Assembly: GCA_964478125.1 (NCBI GenBank)
Contig: CAYZGR010000019.1
Coordinates: 1-48,373, forward strand
Source: FW021-bin31 sp964478125
Lineage (GTDB): Bacteria; Bacteroidota; Bacteroidia; Chitinophagales; Chitinophagaceae
Length of the DNA stretch: 48,373 nt
Direction: 5' to 3'
A model generated the notes under the pieces. The model saw only the letters and a program-made list of their open reading frames with translations, was not told where the DNA came from and ran no database searches. Of this stretch, positions 1 to 8,838 are shown piece by piece. Every line of letters starts with the position of its first letter. Positions within the stretch are counted from its first letter, which is position 1. The translations under genes were made by a program, and so were the position numbers.

Positions 1-59
1 TTTACGCCTAAAGATAGAAGATGCTTATAAAATTTTACAATTTTTTTGAACACCGGATC

Positions 60-989
60 TTATCCCTGATGGGAAAAATCGTAGAAGTCTGTATAAAAGA
101 CCGCACGCTCTCTTTTCTTAAAAAGTACCTTCCAGTCGCCCTTATATTCGATTTTTTCAGGCACCATCAGATGGTCAAAATGAGTCATGCTTACTTTCAT
201 TTCCACATCAAAATCAAAAAGGACCGTGTGGTACGATAGGGCATAATCCCGGTAAACGATCTCCATATTTTTTTTGCTAAAATACGTGACCAGGTTTTTT
301 ATAACTACTTTATCCTCATATTCCGGCTTGGCCGTAGCCGTAAAAACATAACAGTCTGCAACTCCATATTTCGCAGAGGAAATGGAAAAGTCATACATGG
401 GAGCAATTTTATTGTCGAAAATGGCTACTTTTCTGCTGATAAAAGGAACGCCATGGATACGCTGTCCCGGATTGAAAATCAATTGTTTCAGCTGCTCCTT
501 ATGGCGCCCGAGACTCCCTCCGGAAGACTCCCCGGCATCTGCTCCCTTTATTAAATTATTTTCACCACATATCTTTCCTTCCGTAAAAAACAAGCTGGCA
601 TAAAGCTCCGCCGTGTAATAATTGTATTCTTTTTTGTGATTATAAAAGGGCCCTGTCGTTTTTTCATTAAGTACTTCCATGGTCCTACAGCCCTTTTTCC
701 GATGCTGGCGGGTAGTACTTAACAGGGTGGCTTTTTCTTTACCCTTTTCTTTCAGGATCCGGATGTCATTCTTTGAGGTATAAGCCAGTATGCGCAAGTT
801 CTTAAATGCCTTATAAAAGGTGGTATCATTTTCCACCCGTTTTATAAATCCTTGTACGTCAAAGCCATATTTGGAAGCCGTCACCACGAAAGAATCCAGC
901 CTGACGTGCCGCATCACATACCCGCTATCCTGTGCAAAGAGAGGCATGGCCCATCCCGTCAGCAGCAAAAACAAAATTCCTTTTTTCAT
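60..989 (-). CDS. Secreted protein of unknown function
   Basis: I do not recognise a family. The 309-residue protein opens with a clear Sec signal peptide (residues 1-20, ending in FAQ), so it should be exported to the periplasm or outer membrane. The body has mixed alpha/beta character with many aromatic and lysine residues, no transmembrane segment and no catalytic motif I can name. It begins only 19 bp after the stop of the ATPase gene that precedes it on the same strand, but a TAnnTTTG promoter box at 995-1002 ends five bases before its ATG, so it can be transcribed on its own with almost no leader. It looks intact. The reading frame is supported by the signal peptide and normal codon use; the function is unknown. 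Confidence 0.8.
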   Translation of the reverse strand: MKKGILFLLLTGWAMPLFAQDSGYVMRHVRLDSFVVTASKYGFDVQGFIKRVENDTTFYKAFKNLRILAYTSKNDIRILKEKGKEKATLLSTTRQHRKKGCRTMEVLNEKTTGPFYNHKKEYNYYTAELYASLFFTEGKICGENNLIKGADAGESSGGSLGRHKEQLKQLIFNPGQRIHGVPFISRKVAIFDNKIAPMYDFSISSAKYGVADCYVFTATAKPEYEDKVVIKNLVTYFSKKNMEIVYRDYALSYHTVLFDFDVEMKVSMTHFDHLMVPEKIEYKGDWKVLFKKRERAVFYTDFYDFSHQG

Positions 990-994
990 TGCCG

Positions 995-1002
995 CAAAAG
1001 TA
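995..1002 (-). promoter_or_regulatory. -7 promoter box (TACTTTTG) for the secreted protein gene
   Basis: On the minus strand this reads TACTTTTG, a full match to the Bacteroidota -7 consensus TAnnTTTG. It ends five bases before the ATG at 989. If the start of transcription falls about four bases after the box, the mRNA would begin at the start codon. Confidence 0.5.
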
Positions 1003-1008
1003 GATACT

Positions 1009-2256
1009 TTATGGCATTTCGTTATTCCATAAATTTATAAGAGGCACGGCATACAGGTTTTTCCCGCCAAAACCGCCCAATGCCTGGTCTCCCATATAAA
1101 ACACAATCCCTTTTTGAAATTTTTTCCCGGCCAGCCCGGCCAACTTTTTTAAACCCTTAAAATCGGTTTTGTTTAAGGATGCTTTTGATTTGATCTCAAT
1201 ACCATACAGCCGTTTTCTGCGATCTTCCAATACCAAATCTACTTCAGCGCCTTTATGCATACTAAAGTGCATTGCACTCAAGGGTTCTTCAAACCAGCCC
1301 ATTTGCTTGATTATTTCCATCACCACGAAATTTTCTAACAAGCTGCCTGCTGCCGTATGATCTTCTAAAAGATTTTCTCCATCTCCCTTCAAGTTACAAA
1401 GCAAGCCGGTATCATTTAAAAATATTTTGGGGGATTTTACATAGCGCCCTTCTGCATTAGGAGTCCAGGCAGGAATTTTTACCAATAAAAAGACCTGTTC
1501 CAATAAAGCTATGTACCGTTGAAAAGAAGTATTTTTCACCCCGACCAGGCGTGCAATATCGGACATATTTACCGTGCTTCCCACCCGGGTACTTAATAAG
1601 CGTAATATTTTTGGAAGTTGTATAAGGCCCTCTATATTTGCTAAATCCCGAATATCTTTCTGTATGATGGAAGAAAGATACGCATCAAACCATTTATTCC
1701 TCCGTTTTTCAGATTTTCTCGCAACGGCTTCCGGATACCCGCCTCTTCTGATTAAACCCATCCATTCTTTCCATTCCCATTTTCCGGTCTTAAATTTACT
1801 TTTTTCAGACAACAATGTTTTCAAAAATGAAGAAGGCTTCCCTGCCATTTCACAAAGCGACAAGGGCCAGATATTGTGAATTTCTAACCTTCCCGCCAAT
1901 GAATCGGCTCCTTTTGGCAGCATCCTCACATCCGAAGATCCGGTTAAAATGACCCGGCGACTTTTCCGGTCCTCATCAATTAGTTTCTTCAGGCTCAGAA
2001 ACAGTTCGGGTACGCGTTGCACCTCGTCAATGATCAAATGTTTTTCGCGGTTCAACAAAAATCCCATGGGATCTGTTCGCGCGGCAGTCAGGGTTGCAGG
2101 GTCATCCATCGTAACCAAGGGACCCTTAAATACTTTATCTTCTATTAATTGCCGGCAAAATGTACTTTTTCCCGTTTGCCGGGCCCCGGTAATAAGTAAA
2201 ACAGGCGTATCCTCCAAGGCTTCTGCTACCGGGTCACATAAAAACCTCTTGAACAT
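1009..2256 (-). CDS. P-loop ATPase with C-terminal DUF4143 domain
   Basis: A 415-residue protein of the widespread AAA-type ATPase plus DUF4143 family. Residues 24-32 form a Walker A motif (GARQTGKST, lysine 30), followed by a Walker B stretch (HLIIDEVQR) near residue 75 and a sensor-like LTGSSD. The C-terminal third has the DUF4143 pattern, including FLNDTGLL and a nuclease-like arrangement (EVDLVLE, then GIEIKSK) that resembles the PD-(D/E)xK core. Members of this family are often strain-specific and have no settled function; some sit in defence or mobile contexts. Here it stands alone upstream of a secreted protein and divergent from ispG. The ATG at 2256 is supported by a TATCTTTG box 18 bases upstream. 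Length is normal for the family. Confidence 0.88.
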   Translation of the reverse strand: MFKRFLCDPVAEALEDTPVLLITGARQTGKSTFCRQLIEDKVFKGPLVTMDDPATLTAARTDPMGFLLNREKHLIIDEVQRVPELFLSLKKLIDEDRKSRRVILTGSSDVRMLPKGADSLAGRLEIHNIWPLSLCEMAGKPSSFLKTLLSEKSKFKTGKWEWKEWMGLIRRGGYPEAVARKSEKRRNKWFDAYLSSIIQKDIRDLANIEGLIQLPKILRLLSTRVGSTVNMSDIARLVGVKNTSFQRYIALLEQVFLLVKIPAWTPNAEGRYVKSPKIFLNDTGLLCNLKGDGENLLEDHTAAGSLLENFVVMEIIKQMGWFEEPLSAMHFSMHKGAEVDLVLEDRRKRLYGIEIKSKASLNKTDFKGLKKLAGLAGKKFQKGIVFYMGDQALGGFGGKNLYAVPLINLWNNEMP

Positions 2257-2274
2257 ATTATCCTTTCTTTAAAG

Positions 2275-2282
2275 CAAAGATA
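2275..2282 (-). promoter_or_regulatory. -7 promoter box (TATCTTTG) for the DUF4143 ATPase
   Basis: The minus strand reads TATCTTTG, matching TAnnTTTG, 18 bases before the ATG at 2256. It faces away from the ispG promoter across a short tandem repeat. Confidence 0.55.
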
Positions 2283-2290
2283 AAGTTTTT

Positions 2291-2344
2291 GGGTAAATTT
2301 GGAAAAATGAATGGGTAAATTTGGAAAAATGAATGGGTAAACTT
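2291..2344. repeat. 22-bp tandem repeat between divergent promoters
   Basis: Two exact 22-bp copies (2291-2312 and 2313-2334) begin with GGGTAAATTTGG and are followed by a partial third copy (2335-2344, last bases diverged). The repeat lies between the ATPase promoter and the ispG promoter. Confidence 0.9.
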
Positions 2345-2391
2345 AAAGTTTTTATTCGGAAGCAGACTCCTTTTTACTTTCTTTAGTTTAG

Positions 2392-2399
2392 TATCTTTG
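2392..2399 (+). promoter_or_regulatory. -7 promoter box (TATCTTTG) for ispG
   Basis: TATCTTTG matches TAnnTTTG and lies 41 bases before the ispG ATG. The expected -33 TTG is not obvious, only a T-rich stretch. Confidence 0.55.
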
Positions 2400-2440
2400 C
2401 AGGAAGAGCCTGTAAACAGGCTGTAAACACATCAACATTT

Positions 2441-4426
2441 ATGAACTACTATTGTGATTCATTCACGGAATATAAACGGCTTCCCACCCGCGAGGTAAAA
2501 GTAGGAGATCTGTTAATAGGAAACGGGCATCCCATCCGTATTCAAACGATGACCACTACGGATACGATGGATACGGAAGCTACCCTGGCCCAAACCATTC
2601 GTTGCATAGAAGCGGGAGCCGAGCTGGTTCGCATCACGGCTCCCAGCAAGAGAGATGCGGAAAACCTTCTCAACATCAAAAATGCGGTCAGAAAACAAGG
2701 ATATCATACGCCACTTGTGGCAGACATTCATTTTACGCCCAATGCTGCAGAAATAGCAGCCCGAATAGTAGAAAAAGTACGGGTCAATCCCGGAAATTAT
2801 GCAGACAAAAAGAAATTCGAAGTAAAGGAATATACCGATGAAGCTTACCGGGCGGAAATAGAGCGGATCCGAAACAAGTTTTTGCCCTTAATAAAAATTT
2901 GTAAGGAATATGGCACCGCTATGCGTATCGGCACCAATCATGGTTCATTAAGCGATCGCATCATGAGTCGTTTTGGAGACACCCCCATGGGCATGGTAGA
3001 GAGCGCCATGGAGTTCCTGCGTATTGCACGCGATGAAAATTTCCATCAGATCATACTGAGTATGAAAGCCAGTAATCCTCAGGTGATGGTACATGCCTAC
3101 CGCCTGTTGGTACAAACTATGAAAGCCGAATTCGGAGAATGTTATCCCCTCCATCTGGGCGTTACAGAAGCCGGAGACGGGGAAGACGGTCGGATAAAAA
3201 GCGCCATGGGTATAGGCGCGCTGCTTGAAGACGGTTTAGGAGATACCATCCGGGTTTCTTTAACCGAAGAACCGGAATTTGAACTCCCTGTTTGCCGGGA
3301 CCTGGTCCGGCGTTTTGAAAAATACCGGAGTCCGGAAATGAAAGATCCAAAAAATGAAAAACGTGCCTATGATCCGCTCTCTTATCAAAGACGGCCCACA
3401 AACGAAGTAAAAAATACGGGAGCTAAGAACCCGCCTATTGTCATCGCCGATTTTTCAGAAAGCCCTATAACAAAAGAGAGCCTACAAGCCATCGGCTACT
3501 ATTACAACGAAAAAAGTAATAAATGGACCGCGAGCGATGCTGCCGCAGATTATATTTACACTTCAGAAAAATATATCCCTTTTGATCCGCCTCCGGGCTT
3601 AAAATTAATATGTAATGCACAGGTTTACGAGCATGCACCCGACAAAAGCAGATATTTTCCCCTCTTTACGATACAAACCTGGTTGCAAAGACTGGATCCG
3701 CCCTCTGAAGTTCTGAACTTTATTTCCATTGACTGTAAGCAGACCCCGGAAACAGATTGGGAACAATTGCTGCAACAAGCTGATGAAACTTTCGTTTTAT
3801 GCCTTTTCGCCAGCGGGACATCGGCGATGCATGCCGTTCGAAAAAAAATAAATGATCTTTGGCTGAAGAAAATAAAAATACCCGTAATTTTATGTGTAGA
3901 AAGCTTAGACGCAACTATAGATGAGCAATTAATCCATTTTTCCAGTGAAGCAGGCGCTTTATTATTAGAGGGAATGGGAGATGGGATCTGGTTGAAAAAT
4001 CATCCGGAACTGGTACAGAATACAAAGATATCCGGGCGCACCTATCTGGAAATGAAGGACAACAATCAATTTTTAAATAACGCCGCTTTTTCTATATTGC
4101 AGGCTTCCCGCACCCGGATCAGCAAAACGGAATATATTTCCTGTCCCGCTTGTGGAAGAACATTGTTTGACCTGCAGGAAGTAACCGAAAAAATCCGTTC
4201 CCGTACCCATCACCTCAAAGGCGTAAAAATTGCAGTCATGGGCTGTATTGTCAACGGACCGGGAGAGATGGCAGATGCGGATTTTGGCTATGTCGGAAGC
4301 GGACCGGGAAAAATCACGCTCTACCGGGGGAAGGAAGTGATCAAGAGAAATGTGCCGGAAAAAACAGCGGTGGATGAGCTCATCGAATTGCTAAAAGAAA
4401 ATAACGTTTGGGTAAATCCTTCTTAA
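2441..4426 (+). CDS. ispG: 4-hydroxy-3-methylbut-2-enyl diphosphate synthase, long form
   Basis: This iron-sulfur enzyme converts methylerythritol cyclodiphosphate to HMBPP in the MEP isoprenoid pathway. At 661 residues it is the long form known from Bacteroidota, chlamydiae and plants. An N-terminal TIM barrel (about residues 15-295, with the IQTMTTTDT and VADIHFTPNAA stretches) is followed by an inserted domain of about 250 residues. The C-terminal 4Fe-4S domain carries Cys568 and Cys571 in CPACGRT and Cys602 in MGCIVNGPGE, and the glutamate of NGPGE is present. It begins after a TATCTTTG box. The UPF0158 gene starts 17 bp downstream and pnuC follows, so the three may be cotranscribed. Nothing looks broken. 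Confidence 0.97.
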   Translation: MNYYCDSFTEYKRLPTREVKVGDLLIGNGHPIRIQTMTTTDTMDTEATLAQTIRCIEAGAELVRITAPSKRDAENLLNIKNAVRKQGYHTPLVADIHFTPNAAEIAARIVEKVRVNPGNYADKKKFEVKEYTDEAYRAEIERIRNKFLPLIKICKEYGTAMRIGTNHGSLSDRIMSRFGDTPMGMVESAMEFLRIARDENFHQIILSMKASNPQVMVHAYRLLVQTMKAEFGECYPLHLGVTEAGDGEDGRIKSAMGIGALLEDGLGDTIRVSLTEEPEFELPVCRDLVRRFEKYRSPEMKDPKNEKRAYDPLSYQRRPTNEVKNTGAKNPPIVIADFSESPITKESLQAIGYYYNEKSNKWTASDAAADYIYTSEKYIPFDPPPGLKLICNAQVYEHAPDKSRYFPLFTIQTWLQRLDPPSEVLNFISIDCKQTPETDWEQLLQQADETFVLCLFASGTSAMHAVRKKINDLWLKKIKIPVILCVESLDATIDEQLIHFSSEAGALLLEGMGDGIWLKNHPELVQNTKISGRTYLEMKDNNQFLNNAAFSILQASRTRISKTEYISCPACGRTLFDLQEVTEKIRSRTHHLKGVKIAVMGCIVNGPGEMADADFGYVGSGPGKITLYRGKEVIKRNVPEKTAVDELIELLKENNVWVNPS

Positions 4427-4443
4427 CTTTTAAATCTGGAGTC

Positions 4444-4896
4444 ATGGCACGTTTAACTTCAAAACAAATAGATGAAATTGCGGCAAATGTCGACAGAGGT
4501 ATGCTTTGTTTTTATCATATCCCCAGTGGAAAAATTATTTCGTTTTCTTCAATGGTAACCGAAATAAATCCGGAACAGAGCGCCCTATTTTCCAAAGAAG
4601 AACTGGAAGAACGCAAACAATTTGATTCTATAAAAAAGTATCTGGACCAATACCTCTCTTTCGAGGAAATGAGCTCTCGTAAACGTTATGATGTAATGAA
4701 AGCTTTCGCAATTTCTATTAGTCACAAAACCATAAAAGAAAGCCTTCTGCTATCCTTAAAGAAAAAACATCCCATCAGATCGTTTAAAGAAACGCTTTTT
4801 TCCCTTCCGGAAGAAGTTACCAAAGACTGGCATGTCTTCAAAAAACAAAAAGGCAGAGAATGGGTAGAGGAACAACTGGAGCTTTATGATTTCTAA
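4444..4896 (+). CDS. UPF0158 family protein
   Basis: A 150-residue cytosolic protein that resembles the UPF0158 family: it begins MARLTSKQIDEIAANVDRG, has the LCFYHIPSGKI segment, and ends with a basic, tryptophan-containing tail. The function of the family is not established. I choose the ATG at 4444 over an earlier in-frame codon at 4408 because 4408 lies inside ispG and a GGAG sits three bases before this ATG. The gene follows ispG by 17 bp and precedes pnuC by nine, so the three are likely one transcript. Confidence 0.8.
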   Translation: MARLTSKQIDEIAANVDRGMLCFYHIPSGKIISFSSMVTEINPEQSALFSKEELEERKQFDSIKKYLDQYLSFEEMSSRKRYDVMKAFAISISHKTIKESLLLSLKKKHPIRSFKETLFSLPEEVTKDWHVFKKQKGREWVEEQLELYDF

Positions 4897-4905
4897 AAAA
4901 TAAGT

Positions 4906-5547
4906 ATGGGCCCGCAGGAAATCTACCAAAATCTTATTGCAGGTTTTGGGAACTTGAGCTGGATAGAAGGATTAGCCGTAACATTCTCCATTATAAGCGT
5001 ATTATGTGCCAGGGCCAACAACATTTGGGTCTACCCCTTTGGCATAGCAGGTATTTTGTTAAGCATCTCTATTTTCATAGGGGAAAAATACAAACTGTAT
5101 CCGGATGTTGCTCTAAACCTGTATTACCTGGTTATGAGTATATATGGCTGGTATTTCTGGAGCCGCAAAAAAGGAGATCAGGACAAAGAAACTCCTATTA
5201 CCCGATGCAGCCGAAAGGAATTACTTACCGCCTTAACTCTATTTTTAATCTTGTGGGGAGGGCTGTACTGGTGGTTATCCACCTATAAAATTAATAACGT
5301 GCCCCTTATGGACTCGTTTAGCTCGGGAATGGCGGCTACCGGAATGTGGTTACTGGCCAAAAGAAAAATAGAGAACTGGATCGCCCTGCTGATCGCAGAT
5401 TTTGTGGATATAGGCATGTTCTTTTTCAAAAAGCTGATCCTTTTCAGCTTTTTAAATGTTTTCTATGTCATTATTGCCATCCTGGGTTACATGGCATGGA
5501 AAAAATGGATGAGAAAACATCAGAATCCCTCTATTTCACTATCTTAA
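4906..5547 (+). CDS. pnuC: PnuC-family nicotinamide riboside transporter
   Basis: A 213-residue integral membrane protein with about seven hydrophobic helices. The PnuC family takes up nicotinamide riboside or related vitamin-like compounds, which are trapped by phosphorylation after entry. Family features seen are NLYYLVMSIYGWYFW in the central helix, the tryptophan-rich WGGLYWWLS stretch, and a final helix with LNVFYVIIAILGYMAW. The gene starts nine bases after the UPF0158 gene. The NAD precursor enzyme nadA lies 1.7 kb away on the other strand, so two NAD supply routes are close by. Thiamine-type (PnuT) or riboflavin-type relatives cannot be excluded, because the substrate is not legible from sequence alone and no kinase gene adjoins it. 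Confidence 0.85.
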   Translation: MGPQEIYQNLIAGFGNLSWIEGLAVTFSIISVLCARANNIWVYPFGIAGILLSISIFIGEKYKLYPDVALNLYYLVMSIYGWYFWSRKKGDQDKETPITRCSRKELLTALTLFLILWGGLYWWLSTYKINNVPLMDSFSSGMAATGMWLLAKRKIENWIALLIADFVDIGMFFFKKLILFSFLNVFYVIIAILGYMAWKKWMRKHQNPSISLS

Positions 5548-5616
5548 ATACGTAAATTTGACCCGTTAATTGATGAAACGGGACCTTAACAAAGACAATT
5601 ACCTCAATTTTATCAG

Positions 5617-7224
5617 CTAAAACCGACCTCTTTTACGGAGTCCCTTTATCTCTTTGCGGTAATCCACCATCCCGTTAAATTGATGTGGATTTTGAATATG
5701 GACTTTTCTTGTTTTTCTCAGATATCTTTCAGACTTCCCTGCCCTTCTGGCCTGAGCATTCGTCTGCCGGGCGGCGTTATCCATTTCCTGCTGGGTAATG
5801 AATTGACCTTTTTCAATATAATTAAAAATAGATGCCAGTCTTGGATCCTCCGTATCTCCCCAATTATATCCTATGTAATCATACAGAAATACATCCGGCG
5901 CCATTCCGGAATAATAATCTCCCGCTCCTTTACTGTTAACCGATTGGAAGTTGATGGCATACATATCTGCCACATGATCGTACCCCTTGTCCTCGGTAAC
6001 AAAGGAAATAGGAATTCCAAAAAATCCGACCGGTTTGCCATAGGTCGTATCTCCGATAAGTTTCACATCCATATAGGGCTTGAGGTTATTGATCGTCAAT
6101 TCTGCTGCAGAAGCTGTCCCATGTGAAACAATAAAGAAAACACGGCTTAAATTCAGGTTATTAGCCTCAGAAGAAAAGTTTATCGGGTTCAGGGCTGCTT
6201 CGGCATTTTCTTTATCAGTCTGATCGCCATTGGCCTTCAAATAATTATAGGCATCCGTTAGTTTATCATTATACAGCGTCTTGTACATTTCCTGTCCGAC
6301 AGCAGCACTCGGCGCAATCAGATTGTCCAGATATTCCGTGGCATCCACCGACCCGCCGCCATTGTATCGTATATCTACAATCAAATCCTTTATGCCGGCA
6401 GCCTTAAATTTTGAAAAAGCAGCATCAATTTCACTCTTTGCCTGCACCCCGTTTTGTGAAGAAGTGACGCTTATAAAAGAGTTATATACGAAATAGCCCA
6501 CTTTCTCTCCGGCAACGGTATAAACGGTATCCAATAAAACCGGATTGATATGATATTGAGCGGCGTCCAGTTCGACCGTAAAAGAAGAAGTACTATGAGG
6601 CTTTTGCAGTTTTAGCTTTACTGAATTACTGGCAAACAAGGCCGAGTCGATTCGGTTTGCGTTATTCTGATTCGTTATATCTAAATTGCTATCGTCATTA
6701 ATGGCCACAATTTCATCTCCCCTGGTAACACCGGCTTTCCCCGCAGGCGAACCCTTATAAGTATATTCTACAACAAGATGATAATCTCCCGTGCTATCCT
6801 GTGCCGCCGCCACCATGAAACCATAATCCCCCTGCGTTTGCTCGCCTCCCTGTAATTCTCCGGCGACCGCACCGGACATATCCAGAAAGCTATAGCGATC
6901 TACCTTTTTGCCATCTACCTCCGCATACGAACGCATCGCCGTCAGCATAGCTGATCCTGTCTTATATGTGCCACTCCACCACTGAAAATTGTCCGGAACC
7001 TGATCGTACCAATAATATAATGGTACATTCGCCGAATCCGACTCATTGATCCACCAGACATAAAATTTCAGAGAATCGGCATCCGAAAGCCGGTTGGGCT
7101 GTCCCGCCGTATCTCCATTTCCATTATCAGGCCGGGCTTCATGTTTCTTACACGCACTTAAGAAGAGAAAAGCAGATAGCAAAACTACTGCTGTGCGATA
7201 ACTTAATTTAGTTGACATTTTCAT
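5617..7224 (-). CDS. S41 family peptidase lipoprotein with PDZ domain
   Basis: A 535-residue C-terminal-processing-type serine protease. The N-terminus is a lipoprotein signal with lipobox LSAC (Cys25), so it is probably anchored in the outer membrane or exposed at the surface. A PDZ domain lies around residues 145-205 (GSPAGKAGVTRGDEIVAIND). The S41 catalytic core follows, with the IVDIRYNGGGS stretch and a nucleophile serine at about residue 372 in GTASAAEL; a lysine in TYGKPVG fits the usual Ser-Lys dyad region. Such lipoproteins are common in Bacteroidota, with poorly known substrates. The gene converges on pnuC with about 70 bp between them and follows nadA on the same strand with its own ATG. 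No damage was seen. Confidence 0.9.
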   Translation of the reverse strand: MKMSTKLSYRTAVVLLSAFLFLSACKKHEARPDNGNGDTAGQPNRLSDADSLKFYVWWINESDSANVPLYYWYDQVPDNFQWWSGTYKTGSAMLTAMRSYAEVDGKKVDRYSFLDMSGAVAGELQGGEQTQGDYGFMVAAAQDSTGDYHLVVEYTYKGSPAGKAGVTRGDEIVAINDDSNLDITNQNNANRIDSALFASNSVKLKLQKPHSTSSFTVELDAAQYHINPVLLDTVYTVAGEKVGYFVYNSFISVTSSQNGVQAKSEIDAAFSKFKAAGIKDLIVDIRYNGGGSVDATEYLDNLIAPSAAVGQEMYKTLYNDKLTDAYNYLKANGDQTDKENAEAALNPINFSSEANNLNLSRVFFIVSHGTASAAELTINNLKPYMDVKLIGDTTYGKPVGFFGIPISFVTEDKGYDHVADMYAINFQSVNSKGAGDYYSGMAPDVFLYDYIGYNWGDTEDPRLASIFNYIEKGQFITQQEMDNAARQTNAQARRAGKSERYLRKTRKVHIQNPHQFNGMVDYRKEIKGLRKRGRF

Positions 7225-7272
7225 GGTTCGGTTGATAGAAAAGAATTCTGTAATGTACTAAATTCTTTGATT

Positions 7273-8289
7273 TTATAATCCAAAACGGGCTGATATCTCC
7301 AGCATTTTATCAATGGGTTTACGGGCTTTTTCAATCAGCTCTTTCGGTAATTTAATTTCGGGCTCTTCATATTCCATACAGAGATAAAGTTTCTCCAGCG
7401 TATTCAATTTCATATGGGGACAATTGTTGCATGCCGTGCAACTGCCTTCACTGCCGTTCGCAGGCGCGGGGATAAATACCTTATCAGGACAGTTTTTCTC
7501 CATCTGATGAAGAATACCCGGTTCAGTAGCAACAATAAATTCCTGGGCCTCATGTCCGGAAACATATTTTAAAAGGGCCGAAGTAGAACCAATGTAATCG
7601 GCAAGCTTCAATACCACTTCTTCACATTCGGGATGAGCGATTACTTTTGCTTTAGGAAAACGAACTTTCAATTTTGTAATCTGTTCAGCCGAAAAAATCT
7701 CATGTACCTGGCAAGAACCATTCCAAAGCAACATATCGCGACCGGTCGTTTTTATTAAATAAGCTCCTAAATTCCGGTCCGGCGCAAAAATAATAGGCTG
7801 GCTTTCAGGTATGGTTTCTATAATTTGCTTTGCACTGGAAGAGGTACAAATAATATCACTTAGCGCTTTTACTTCTGCCGTACAGTTGATATAAGAGATA
7901 ACGATGTGGTCCGGATGGGCTTCCCTGAACTTTCTGAAAGCCTCGGTGGGAGCACTGTCAGCCAGCGAACATCCGGCATGCAGATCAGGTAACAATACTT
8001 TTTTGTGAGGGGAAAGAATCTTTGCCGTCTCTGCCATGAAATGCACGCCGGCAAAGACGATGATGTCGGCATCGGTTTTAGCGGCTTTTTGAGAAAGACC
8101 CAAGCTGTCTCCGATATAATCTGCAACATCCTGAATATCAGGTTCTTGGTAATAATGGGCAAGCAATAAGGCATTTTTTTCTTTTTTAAGTCGTTCTATT
8201 TCATCAAAAAGATCCAGCGTAGGATCAATATCAAGATTCAAATATCCGACTTTTTTTAGATTTTGTTTCGCTGCTTCAACCTCCATCAT
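7273..8289 (-). CDS. nadA: Quinolinate synthase
   Basis: NadA condenses iminoaspartate with dihydroxyacetone phosphate to quinolinate, the second step of de novo NAD synthesis, using a 4Fe-4S cluster. The 338-residue protein shows the family signatures LLAHYYQEP, GDSLGLS, VHFMAETAK and DLHAGCSLADS. Likely cluster ligands are Cys107, Cys193 and a cysteine in the CTACNNCPHM stretch (Cys284, 287 or 290; 290 fits the family context best). nadB and nadC are not in the window, but the pnuC transporter is nearby. The gene diverges from the ppiD-like gene across the long intergenic region. I keep the first ATG; the second codon is also ATG and could equally be the start. Confidence 0.96.
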   Translation of the reverse strand: MMEVEAAKQNLKKVGYLNLDIDPTLDLFDEIERLKKEKNALLLAHYYQEPDIQDVADYIGDSLGLSQKAAKTDADIIVFAGVHFMAETAKILSPHKKVLLPDLHAGCSLADSAPTEAFRKFREAHPDHIVISYINCTAEVKALSDIICTSSSAKQIIETIPESQPIIFAPDRNLGAYLIKTTGRDMLLWNGSCQVHEIFSAEQITKLKVRFPKAKVIAHPECEEVVLKLADYIGSTSALLKYVSGHEAQEFIVATEPGILHQMEKNCPDKVFIPAPANGSEGSCTACNNCPHMKLNTLEKLYLCMEYEEPEIKLPKELIEKARKPIDKMLEISARFGL

Positions 8290-8376
8290 AGTAATAGTTA
8301 TTAATTAATTATTTATAAAATTCATTATCATTATTAGGCCTGTGAGTTTGTGGAAACATTCTACGATCATTTCTTG

Positions 8377-8384
8377 CAAAATTA
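8377..8384 (-). promoter_or_regulatory. Possible -7 promoter box (TAATTTTG) for nadA
   Basis: The minus strand reads TAATTTTG, which matches TAnnTTTG. It would give a leader of roughly 85 bases before nadA. In such AT-rich sequence a chance match is quite possible. Confidence 0.3.
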
Positions 8385-8669
8385 ATTCTTAATATTCAAT
8401 ACCGGATTATTAACATTAAATTCACAGCTTACAATGAAGAGAAACCGCTTTGAATCACTGTTTTCCTTTTATTTTTCTGAATTTTCCATATCCTGTTAAT
8501 TCACTGAAAGGTGGGTAAGTTTATGAACTGATTGATGGGAAGTACCCTATTTATCCTGTTAATGAATTTTTGATATCGTATAAGAAATTGCTTTCCGATC
8601 GCTTTCCATTTCATTATCCTCAAAAAGTCACGGGTATTTTACAGTTTTTTTCAACTTACTAACAAAGTT

Positions 8670-8678
8670 TGTGGATAA
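8670..8678 (-). promoter_or_regulatory. DnaA box (perfect TTATCCACA on the minus strand)
   Basis: The plus strand reads TGTGGATAA, the exact reverse complement of the consensus DnaA box TTATCCACA. It sits in the skew-switch intergenic region, with one-mismatch boxes at 8614-8622 and 8735-8743. Confidence 0.6.
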
Positions 8679-8807
8679 TTGGTTTGCTGTAAGATCATGC
8701 TGGTGTTCTTTTCAAATATTACTAATTTGTCTGTTGTGTATAAATATTTTCTTTTTTCTGTGAAACGGGAGTAGAAGTTTTTGGCAGAATTATATAAGTA
8801 TATAATA

Positions 8808-8838
8808 TTGTAGGAAAGAGCAATTTATCCTATTTTTG
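8808..8838 (+). promoter_or_regulatory. Promoter of the ppiD-like gene (TTG, 20 bp, TATTTTTG)
   Basis: A TTG at 8808-8810 and TATTTTTG at 8831-8838 have the spacing expected for the -33 and -7 elements of Bacteroidota. The -7 box ends 18 bases before the ATG at 8857. Confidence 0.6.

Noticed and set aside
5562..5582. CCCGTT/AACGGG hairpin between pnuC and the S41 peptidase gene
   Set aside because: A short stem without a T run on either strand; it could be a weak bidirectional terminator, but there is too little to call.
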